Shown one piece after another: positions 13,401 to 25,400 of a DNA stretch of 64,000 nucleotides (positions within the stretch are counted from its first letter, which is position 1; each line of letters begins with the position of its first letter). Origin of the DNA: Anisus vortex (lineage: Eukaryota; Mollusca; Gastropoda; Planorbidae); contig OX421497.1 in the NCBI GenBank assembly GCA_949126835.1, forward strand, positions 48,115,818 to 48,179,817. The letters are read 5' to 3'. Both the position numbers and the translations under genes were made by a program. The notes beneath the pieces were generated by a model that saw only the letters and a list, made by a program, of their open reading frames with translations, was not told where the DNA came from and did not search any database.

Positions 13401-16400
13401 GTTTAGTACTATTTTTTCTATGTATAACTCAAGTTCGTAAAACAATGAACACATACAACAAGACAATGTCAGGGTCAGAGTTTAGTACTATTTTTTCTAT
13501 GTATAACTCAAGTTCGTAAAATAATGAACACATACAACAAGACAATGTCAGGGTCAGAGTTTAGTACTATTTTTTCTATGTATAACTCAAGTTCACAATG
13601 AACACATACAACAAGACAATGTCAGGGTCAGAGTTTAGTACTATTTTTTCTATGTATAACTCAAGTTTGTAAAACAATGAACACATACAACAAGACAAAG
13701 TCAGGGTCAGAGTTTAGTACTATTTTTTCTATGTATAACTCAAGTTCGTAAAACAATGAACACATACAACAAGACAATGTCAGGGTCAGAGTTTAGTACT
13801 ATTTTTTCTATGTATAACTCAAGTTCACAATGAACACATACAACAAGACAATGTCAGGGTCAGAGTTTAGTACTATTTTTTCTATGTATAACTCAAGTTC
13901 GTAAAACAATGAACACATACAACAAGACAATGTCAGGGTCAGAGTTTAGTACTATTTTTTCTATGTATAACTCAAGTTCACAATGAACACATACAACAAG
14001 ACAATGTCAGGGTCAGAGTTTAGTACTATTTTTTCTATGTATAACTCAAGTTCGTAAAACAATGAACACATACAACAAGACAATGTCAGGGTCAGAGTTT
14101 AGTACTATTTTTTCTATGTATAACTCAAGTTCGTAAAATAATGAACACATACAACAAGACAATGTCAGGGTCAGAGTTTAGTACTATTTTTTCTATGTAT
14201 AACTCAAGTTCACAATGAACACATACAACAAGACAATGTCAGGGTCAGAGTTTAGTACTATTTTTTCTATGTATAACTCAAGTTTGTAAAACAATGAACA
14301 CATACAACAAGACAAAGTCAGGGTCAGAGTTTAGTACTATTTTTTCTATGTATAACTCAAGTTCGTAAAACAATGAACACATACAACAAGACAATGTCAG
14401 GGTCAGAGTTTAGTACTATTTTTTCTATGTATAACTCAAGTTCACAATGAACACATACAACAAGACAATGTCAGGGTCAGAGTTTAGTACTATTTTTTCT
14501 ATGTATAACTCAAGTTCGTAAAACAATGAACACATACAACAAGACAATGTCAGGGTCAGAGTTTAGTACTATTTTTTCTATGTATAACTCAAGTTCACAA
14601 TGAACACATACAACAAGACAATGTCAGGGTCAGAGTTTAGTACTATTTTTTCTATGTATAACTCAAGTTCACAATAAACACATACAACAAGACAATGTCA
14701 GGGTCAGAGTTTAGTACTATTTTTTCTATGTATAACTCAAGTTCGTAAAACAATGAACACATACAACAAGATAATGTCAGGGTCAGAGTTTAGTACTATT
14801 TTTTCTATGTATAACTCAAGTTCGTAAAACAATGAACACATACAACAAGACAATGTCAGGGTCAGAGTTTAGTACTATTTTTTCTATGTATAACTCAAGT
14901 TCACAATGAACACATACAACAAGACAATGTCAGGGTCAGAGTTTAGTACTATTTTTTCTATGTATAACTCAAGTTCACAATAAACACATACAACAAGACA
15001 ATGTCAGGGTCAGAGTTTAGTACTATTTTTTCTATGTATAACTCAAGTTCGTAAAACAATGAACACATACAACAAGATAATGTCAGGGTCAGAGTTTAGT
15101 ACTATTTTTTCTATGTAAAACTCAAGTTCGTAAAACAATGAACACATTCAACAAGACAATGTCAGGGTCAGAGTTTAGTACTATTTTTTCTATGTATAAC
15201 TCAAGTTCACAATGAACACATACAACAAGACAATGTCAGGGTCAGAGTTTAGTACTATTTTTTCTATGTATAACTCAAGTTCGTAAAACAATGAACACAT
15301 ACAACAAGATAATGTCAGGGTCAGAGTTTAGTACTATTTTTTCTATGTATAACTCAAGTTCGTAAAACAATGAACACATACAACAAGACAATGTCAGGGT
15401 CAGAGTTTAGTACTATTTTTTCTATGTATAACTCAAGTTCACAATGAACACATACAACAAGACAATGTCAGGGTCAGAGTTTAGTACTATTTTTTCTATG
15501 TATAACTCAAGTTCGTAAAACAATGAACACATACAACAAGACAATGTCAGGGTCAGAGTTTAGTACTATTTTTTCTATGTATAACTCAAGTTCACAATGA
15601 ACACATACAACAAGACAATGTCAGGGTCAGAGTTTAGTACTATTTTTTCTATGTATAACTCAAGTTCACAATAAACACATACAACAAGACAATGTCAGGG
15701 TCAGAGTTTAGTACTATTTTTTCTATGTATAACTCAAGTTCGTAAAACAATGATCACATACAACAAGATAATGTCAGGGTCAGAGTTTAGTACTATTTTT
15801 TCTATGTAAAACTCAAGTTCGTAAAACAATGAACATATTCAACAAGACAATGTCAGGGTCAGAGTTTAGTACTATTTTTTCTATGTATAACTCAAGTTCA
15901 CAATGAACACATACAACAAGACAATGTCAGGGTCAGAGTTTAGTACTATTTTTTCTATGTATAACTCAAGTTCGTAAAACAATGAACACATACAACAAGA
16001 TAATGTCAGGGTCAGAGTTTAGTACTATTTTTTCTATGTATAACTCAAGTTCGTAAAACAATGAACACATACAACAAGACAATGTCAGGGTCAGAGTTTA
16101 GTACTATTTTTTCTATGTATAACTCAAGTTCACAATGAACACATACAACAAGACAATGTCAGGGTCAGAGTTTAGTACTATTTTTTCTATGTATAACTCA
16201 AGTTCGTAAAACAATGAACACATACAACAAGACAATGTCAGGGTCAGAGTTTAGTACTATTTTTTCTATGTATAACTCAAGTTCGTAAAATAATGAACAC
16301 ATACAACAAGACAATGTCAGGGTCAGAGTTTAGTACTATTTTTTCTATGTATAACTCAAGTTCACAATGAACACATACAACAAGACAATGTCAGGGTCAG

Positions 16401-19400
16401 AGTTTAGTACTATTTTTTCTATGTATAACTCAAGTTTGTAAAACAATGAACACATACAACAAGACAATGTCAGGGTCAGAGTTTAGTACTATTTTTTCTA
16501 TGTATAACTCAAGTTCGTAAAACAATGAACACATACAACAAGACAATGTCAGGGTCAGAGTTTAGTACTATTTTTTCTATGTATAACTCAAGTTCACAAT
16601 GAACACATACAACAAGACAATGTCAGGGTCAGAGTTTAGTACTATTTTTTCTATGTATAACTCAAGTTCACAATAAACACATACAACAAGACAATGTCAG
16701 GGTCAGAGTTTAGTACTATTTTTTCTATGTATAACTCAAGTTCGTAAAACAATGAACACATACAACAAGATAATGTCAGGGTCAGAGTTTAGTACTATTT
16801 TTTCTATGTATAACTCAAGTTCGTAAAACAATGAACACATACAACAAGACAATGTCAGGGTCAGAGTTTAGTACTATTTTTTCTATGTATAACTCAAGTT
16901 CGTAAAACAATGAACACATACAACAAGACAATGTCAGGGTCAGAGTTTAGTACTATTTATTCTATGCATAACTCAAGTTCACAATGAACACATACAACAA
17001 GACAATGTCAGGGTCAGAGTTTAGTACTATTTTTTCTATGTATAACTCAAGTTCGTAAAACAATGAACACATACAACAAGACAATGTCAGGGTCAGAGTT
17101 TAGTACTATTTATTCTATGCATAACTCAAGTTCACAATGAACACATACAACAAGACAATGTCAGGGTCAGAGTTTAGTACTATTTTTTCTATGTATAACT
17201 CAAGTTCACAATGAACACATACAACAAGACAATGTCAGGGTCAGAGTTTAGTACTATTTTTTCTATGTATAACTCAAGTTCGTAAAACAATGAACACATA
17301 CAACAAGACAATGTCAGGGTCAGAGTTTAGTACTATTTTTTCTATGTATAACTCAAGTTCGTAAAACAATGAACACATACAACAAGACAATGTCAGGGTC
17401 AGAGTTTAGTACTATTTTTTCCATGTATAACTCAAGTTCACAATGAACACATACAACAAGACAATGTCAGGGTCAGAGTTTAGTACTATTTTTTCTATGT
17501 ATAACTCAAGTTCGTAAAACAATGAACACATACAACAAGACAATGTCAGGGTCAGAGTTTAGTACTATTTTTTCTATGTATAACTCAAGTTCACAATGAA
17601 CACATACAACAAGACAATGTCAGGGTCAGAGTTTAGTACTATTTCTATTTTTTCTATGTATAACTCAAGTTCGTAAAACAATGAACACATACAACAAGAC
17701 AATGTCAGGGTCAGAGTTTAGTACTATTTTTTCTATGTATAACTCAAGTTCACAATGAACACATACAACAAGACAATGTCAGGGTCAGAGTTTAGTACTA
17801 TTTTTTCTATGTATAACTCAAGTTTGTAAAACAATGAACACATACAACAAGACAATGTCAGGGTCAGAGTTAAGTACTATTTTTTCTATGTATAACTCAA
17901 GTTTGTAAAACAATGAACACATACAACAAGACAATGTCAGGGTCAGAGTTTAGTACTATTTTTTCTATGTATAACTCAAGTTCGTAAAACAATGAACACA
18001 TACAACAAGACAATGTCAGGGTCAGAACTATTTTTTCTATGTATAACTTTGTAAAACAATGAACACATACAACAAGACAATGTCAGGGTCAGAGTTTAGT
18101 ACTATTTTTTCTATGTATAACTCAAGTTCACAATGAACACATACAACAAGACAATGTCAGGGTCAGAGTTTAGTACTATTTTTTCTATGTATAGCTCAAG
18201 TTCGTAAAACAATGAACACATACAACAAGACAATGTCAGGGTCAGAGTTTAGTACTATTTTTTCTATGTATAACTCAAGTTCACAATGAACACATACAAC
18301 AAGACAATGTCAGGGTCAGAGTTTAGTACTATTTTTTCTATGTATAACTCAAGTTCACAATAAACACATACAACAAGACAATGTCAGGGTCAGAGTTTAG
18401 TACTATTTTTTCTATGTATAACTCAAGTTCGTAAAACAATGAACACATACAACAAGACAATGTCAGGGTCAGAGTTTAGTACTATTTTTTCTATGTATAA
18501 CTCAAGTTCACAATGAACACATACAACAAGACAATGTCAGGGTCAGAGTTTAGTACTATTTTTTCTATGTATAACTCAAGTTCGTAAAACAATGAACACA
18601 TACAACAAGACAATGTCAGGGTCAGAGTTTAGTACTATTTTTTCTATGTATAACTCAAGTTCGTAAAACAATGAACACATACAACAAGACAATGTCAGGG
18701 TCAGAGTTTAGTACTATTTTTTCTATGTATAACTCAAGTTCGTAAAACAATGAACACATAAAACAAGACAATGTCAGGGTCAGAGTTTAGTACTATTTTT
18801 TCTATGTATAACTCACGTTCGTAAAACAATGAACACATACAACAAGACAATGTCAGGGTCAGAGTTTAGTACTATTTTTTCTATGTATAACTCAAGTTCG
18901 TAAAACAATGAACACATACAACAAGACAATGTCAGGGTCAGAGTTTAGTACTATTTTTTCTATGTATAACTCAAGTTCGTAAAACAATGAACACATACAA
19001 CAAGACAATGTCAGGGTCAGAGTTTAGTACTATTTTTTCTATGTATAACTCAAGTTCACAATGAACACATACAACAAGACAATGTCAGGGTCAGAGTTTA
19101 GTACTATTTTTTCTATGTATAACTCAAGTTCACAATAAACACATACAACAAGACAATGTCAGGGTCAGAGTTTAGTACTATTTTTTCTATGTATAACTCA
19201 AGTTCGTAAAACAATGAACACATACAACAAGATAATGTCAGGGTCAGAGTTTAGTACTATTTTTTCTATGTATAACTCAAGTTCGTAAAACAATGAACAC
19301 ATACAACAAGACAATGTCAGGGTCAGAGTTTAGTACTATTTTTTCTATGTATAACTCAAGTTCACAATGAACACATACAACAAGACAATGTCAGGGTCAG

Positions 19401-22400
19401 AGTTTAGTACTATTTTTTCTATGTATAGCTCAAGTTCGTAAAACAATGAACACATACAACAAGACAATGTCAGGGTCAGAGTTTAGTACTATTTATTCTA
19501 TGCATAACTCAAGTTCACAATGAACACATACAACAAGACAATGTCAGGGTCAGAGTTTAGTACTATTTTTTCTATGTATAACTCAAGTTCACAATGAACA
19601 CACAACAAGACAATGTCAGGGTCAGAGTTTAGTACTATTTTTTCTATGTATAACTCAAGTTCGTAAAACAATGAACACATACAACAAGACAATGTCAGGG
19701 TCAGAGTTTAGTACTATTTTTTCTATGTATAACTCAAGTTCGTAAAACAATGAACACATACAACAAGACAATGTCAGGGTCAGAGTTTAGTACTATTTTT
19801 TCCATGTATAACTCAAGTTCACAATGAACACATACAACAAGACAATGTCAGGGTCAGAGTTTAGTACTATTTTTTCTATGTATAACTCAAGTTCGTAAAA
19901 CAATGAACACATACAACAAGACAATGTCAGGGTCAGAGTTTAGTACTATTTTTTCTATGTATAACTCAAGTTCACAATGAACACATACAACAAGACAATG
20001 TCAGGGTCAGAGTTTAGTACTATTTTTTCTATGTATAACTCAAGTTCGTAAAACAATGAACACATACAACAAGACAATGTCAGGGTCAGAGTTTAGTACT
20101 ATTTTTTCTATGTATAACTCAAGTTCACAATGAACACATACAACAAGACCATGTCAGGGTCAGAGTTTAGTACTATTTTTTCTATGTATAACTCAAGTTT
20201 GTAAAACAATGAACACATACAACAAGACAATGTCAGGGTCAGAGTTAAGTACTATTTTTTCTATGTATAACTCAAGTTTGTAAAACAATGAACACATACA
20301 ACAAGACAATGTCAGGGTCAGAGTTTAGTACTATTTTTTCTATGTATAACTCAAGTTCGTAAAACAATGAACACATACAACAAGACAATGTCAGGGTCAG
20401 AACTATTTTTTCTATGTATAACTTTGTAAAACAATGAACACATACAACAAGACAATGTCAGGGTCAGAGTTTAGTACTATTTTTTCTATGTATAACTCAA
20501 GTTCACAATGAACACATACAACAAGACAATGTCAGGGTCAGAGTTTAGTACTATTTTTTCTATGTATAGCTCAAGTTCGTAAAACAATGAACACATACAA
20601 CAAGACAATGTCAGGGTCAGAGTTTAGTACTATTTTTTCTATGTATAACTCAAGTTCACAATGAACACATACAACAAGACAATGTCAGGGTCAGAGTTTA
20701 GTACTATTTTTTCTATGTATAACTCAAGTTCGTAAAACAATGAACACATACAACAAGACAATGTCAGGGTCAGAGTTTAGTACTATTTTTTCTATGTATA
20801 ACTCAAGTTCGTAAAACAATGAACACATACAACAAGACAATGTCAGGGTCAGAGTTTAGTACTATTTTTTCTATGTATAACTCAAGTTCACAATGAACAC
20901 ATACAACAAGACAATGTCAGGGTCAGAGTTTAGTACTATTTTTTCTATGTATAACTCAAGTTCGTAAAACAATGAACACATACAACAAGACAATGTCAGG
21001 GTCAGAGTTTAGTACTATTTTTTCTATGTATAACTCAAGTTCGTAAAACAATGAACACATACAACAAGACAATGTCAGGGTCAGAGTTTAGTACTATTTT
21101 TTCTATGTATAACTCAAGTTCGTAAAACAATGAACACATAAAACAAGACAATGTCAGGGTCAGAGTTTAGTACTATTTTTTCTATGTATAACTCACGTTC
21201 GTAAAACAATGAACACATACAACAAGACAATGGCCTACCTGATATAATCTCCGGAGTCGTAGGTGGTGTCGGGGAAGATGACGAGAAAGGAATTAGTGGT
21301 GATGGACTGCTGTTGACTAAACTGCTTTGCCTGTCGTTGTCTGAATTTGACTGAAACAGAAAGAGTTTGAAAACCTGTGTTATAATGCATGCACACACTA
21401 TGTGTGTTATAATGCATGCACACACTATGTGTGTTATAATGCATGCACACACTATGTGTGTTATAATGCATGCACACACTATGTGTGTTATAATGCATGC
21501 ACACACTATGTGTGTTATAATGCATGCACACACTATGTGTGTTATAATGCATGCACACACTATGTGTGTTATAATGCATGCACACACTATGTGTGTTATA
21601 ATGCATGCACACACTATGTGTGTTATAATGCATGCACACACTATGTGTGTTATAATGCATGCACACACTATGTGTGTTATAATGCATGCACACACTATGT
21701 GTGTTATAATGCATGCACACACTATGTGTGTTATAATGTATGCACACACTATGTGTGTTATAATGCATGCACACACTATGTGTGTTATAATGCATGCACA
21801 CACTATGTGTGTTATAATGCATGCACACACTATGTGTGTTATAATGCATGCACACACTATGTGTGTTATAATGCATGCACACACTATGTGTGTTATAATG
21901 CATGCACACACTATGTGTGTTATAATGCATGCACACACTATGTGTGTTATAATGCATGCACACACTATGTGTGTTATAATGCATGCACACACTATGTGTG
22001 TTATAATGCATGCACACACTATGTGTAAGCATTCAAAGCAACACCCTGTTGGTCAAAGATGGATCTATGGACCTGATTGTTAAATGAAATGAACGAGTGT
22101 GAACGCCTAGACATTGAAAGTGGAAAGTAGACGACCTAAACCACCTTTACAGCTCGGCCCTTGTTATTCTTTTATATTTTCATTTTAGAGAAACTAATGA
22201 GGTTACTTCCCTTGCATTACTTGAAGTCTGAGTGAACTTTTTGAAATAATCCAGATAAAAACAGTTCATAAGAAAGTGTATTATCCCTGAATTAATAATT
22301 CAGTTATTTATTTACCTTGTGTTTAATTGCATTTTCACGGAGAGTTTTTTTCTGCAGTTTATTTTCCCTCCACCTGTCTTGTGCTATTGAGAAGGCCTGT

Positions 22401-25400
22401 GATACTGTTAATGTGACGGCTTGAGCCTAAAAAGGTCATGAAATAATAACACTATATCAAACAGTTCATTAAGGAGATCAATGGAACATACAGTCACACA
22501 ACAGTAAGATCAAAGTCTAAAACATTTGGGAACTTTCATTACTTCAGCGTAAGACTTGCACATACATTGAGAGCTGTTTATATATTATAACAATTAGAAT
22601 GTCCTAAGTTCCATGTTACTAGTATAGTGCTCACTTTCACCAGAACTAATACTTTTTGTGTACCAGGGATGTTAAAAGATGAACAGTAATCTGATAATTG
22701 ATTTTAAAAATGGTTATTGGTTTTGTTGGAAGGTAATCTAGAACCTCGAGTAGCCAATAATTTTATTCGTTCAGAAATAACGATTTTTTAAAGAATCGTG
22801 TTGAATTTATGCAGATTAAAAAAAAAAATGTGTATTGAATAAACGGCAGTCACAGCAGCCTCAAACCCACAATGGCTTTCATCCACAGATTGCTGTTGTA
22901 CATTATCTAAGGGCCAAATAACTGTTATTTTAATCAAAATGTTTGGAAAAATTGTCTACGCTGACTTATATGTATAGATTTAATATTCCATGAATATTTG
23001 AATAGACCCATGAATAGCTCTGGTAAAAATAATTATGTCATACTTACAATTTTTTCCTTGGCACATAGGAATGCATAACACTCCATGGTCTCGTTGGTTG
23101 TATTCCTTGCAATGTAAGCAAAAACATGATCATGGGCTTTATCAGCTGTACAGAAGGATATCCTGAAGATAAGGAAATAAAAATACAAAATGATAACTCA
23201 CAGGGTAAGGAGTAAATTACAAAGAATAACACGTGGGGTAAGGAGTAAATTACAAAGAATAACACGTGGGGTAAGAAGTAAATTACAAACGATAACACGT
23301 GGGGTAAGAAGTAAATTACAAACAATAACACGTGGGGTAAGGAGTAAATTACAAAGAATAACACGTGGGGTAAGAAGTAAATTACAAACGATAACACGTG
23401 GGGTAAGAAGTAAATTACAAACAATAACACGTGGGGTAAGAAGTAAATTACAAACAATAACACGTGGGGTAAGAAGTAAATTACAAACAATAACACGTGG
23501 GGTAAGAAGTAAAACACAAGAAAGCACCATTTGACAAAGAAATGTTTTCACCTCTGAATTATAGGCACAGTACATACTTAGGAAAAAATGAACTTGATGA
23601 AATAAGGCAATTGATAGGAGACCCAAAAAATGTCTTTGTTGGAAGAATAAATGTTAAGAACTAAAATTATACAAAAAAATTGTTCTTTGTTACATATTTT
23701 CAGTTTTTCAACCCATTAACTTTTATTCCTAAATTCCAGGTTTTCTGGATCTCTATAATGAACATTTCTTTTCTAACTGGATTTTATGAATACCTAGAAG
23801 TGAAGTATGGCTACTGACCTATATATAGAGCTTTCAAACATTAATTGGTTGGTTGTCATGTCGACAGTTTGAATTCCCTTTGGTGACACTGTCAGTGCTG
23901 TCTTTCTAAGTTTCCTACCAGCAGACTTAGCCTGAAAATGTTTCAATACAAACAGTGTTAGACATTTTTAAATCTCAGCCGCCAACCTTATCATTTACCA
24001 ACTCATCAACTTTGTGTATCACATTGATATTGTCCTGCAGTTAGTTCATCGGACTGTCAGCAAAACGTCCCAGGTTCTATCCCTGCAGGAGTTTTGGGCC
24101 TAGTGGACGTAATAATCATCTATCTAGAAGGAACGTCTGTAAACTTATAAAACATTTAGAAATACAGAACAGTCATCTAAAATAAATACTCGAAAATAAG
24201 TCATAAAAGATTAGATTGCTAAATAATTTATTTTTTGAACAATGTTATTAATGGGGCTTTACATAAAACACTTGACAACAATCATATAAAACACTCAATA
24301 AGACATACAAAGAGACTTTTTCTTATTTCCTTTACAAGGACTTATCTATAAACATTTCTTTTGGGGTGGCATTCAGGCAAGCAATGGGTTGTCTGAATGA
24401 ATTGGTGAAACGATGAACTCAAAATAAAGATTAGACTTCAAACAATCGATATATTCACAACTTTCTTCTTACAAGAATACCATAACAATAGTGAGTGTAG
24501 CTAACAACAGTGAATGAGATGTAACAAGTATTACCAACCATATTAGTTATGGTGTGGACCGCCTTAGAACTGATTCCATCACCATATGTCTGGTCTGAGT
24601 CAATCTCCTCTACCAGGGTGGAACCGATGTACTTCAAGTAGAATGTGATGCCATCAACAACTGTATCCTTATTTTGACCCCAGCCTTCAGGAATTTCTGA
24701 AAGAACACAAGAGATATTAAGCAGACAAAATTAAAACAACACCCACACACAACTTTGCTTTCAAGTCATTGACATTGTGTCAGTTTATCTTGCTTTATCT
24801 TACAAAAGGTAATAGACAAGCCCATTCCAGTCTAGTCTTGCACTTTGATAAAGGTTTTCTTAAATGATGTTCAGTTGTTAATTTTTCCTGGTTTGTTAAT
24901 GCAACCCTATGTTTGTTTTAACTGATTTGTTTTTCCTAACAAATAATTTGTGAACCATAATAATGATTCATTTGTCTTGTTTTCTTTGGCATGACAAACC
25001 CTGTAACAACAAACACTAGTCATTACAAACACTAGTGCCACTGTATAAACAACTCAATGTGTCTATGGCAAAGTGTAAACTTCAACCAAGGATAAGCTTT
25101 AATTATATTCTGTAAATGAATTTTAAAAAAGTATAAAGTACCCTTCGGACCAAACTGATCATAGGGCTGGTGAAGCAGAGTTCACCTGTTTCTGTGGTCA
25201 AGGTATACTAGGTGATTGTGTGGCCAGAACTATGCACAGCCACCTTTACTTTACCCCATCTAAGGCAACTAAGGTCAGGTACCCATGGGAGCTGTATACT
25301 GTATATTCTAACATACCTAACTATTGACTTGAGAATGAGAATAACGAAGATATCAATTTTTCAGGACTTGTATATTAGGCCTAAACTAATATTAGAATAA

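Noticed and set aside
21114..22083. Four overlapping open frames of 208-301 codons on both strands
   Set aside because: Produced by the 27-bp array; only the stretch at 21239-21350 is a real exon.
23044..23626. Open frames across the 33-bp array
   Set aside because: Repeat artefacts; the left end overlaps real LDLRAP1 exon 4 in another frame.
24533..24539. Alternative exon 2 donor GTAATA in LDLRAP1
   Set aside because: It would put an immediate stop at the start of exon 3; GTTGGT keeps the conserved frame.
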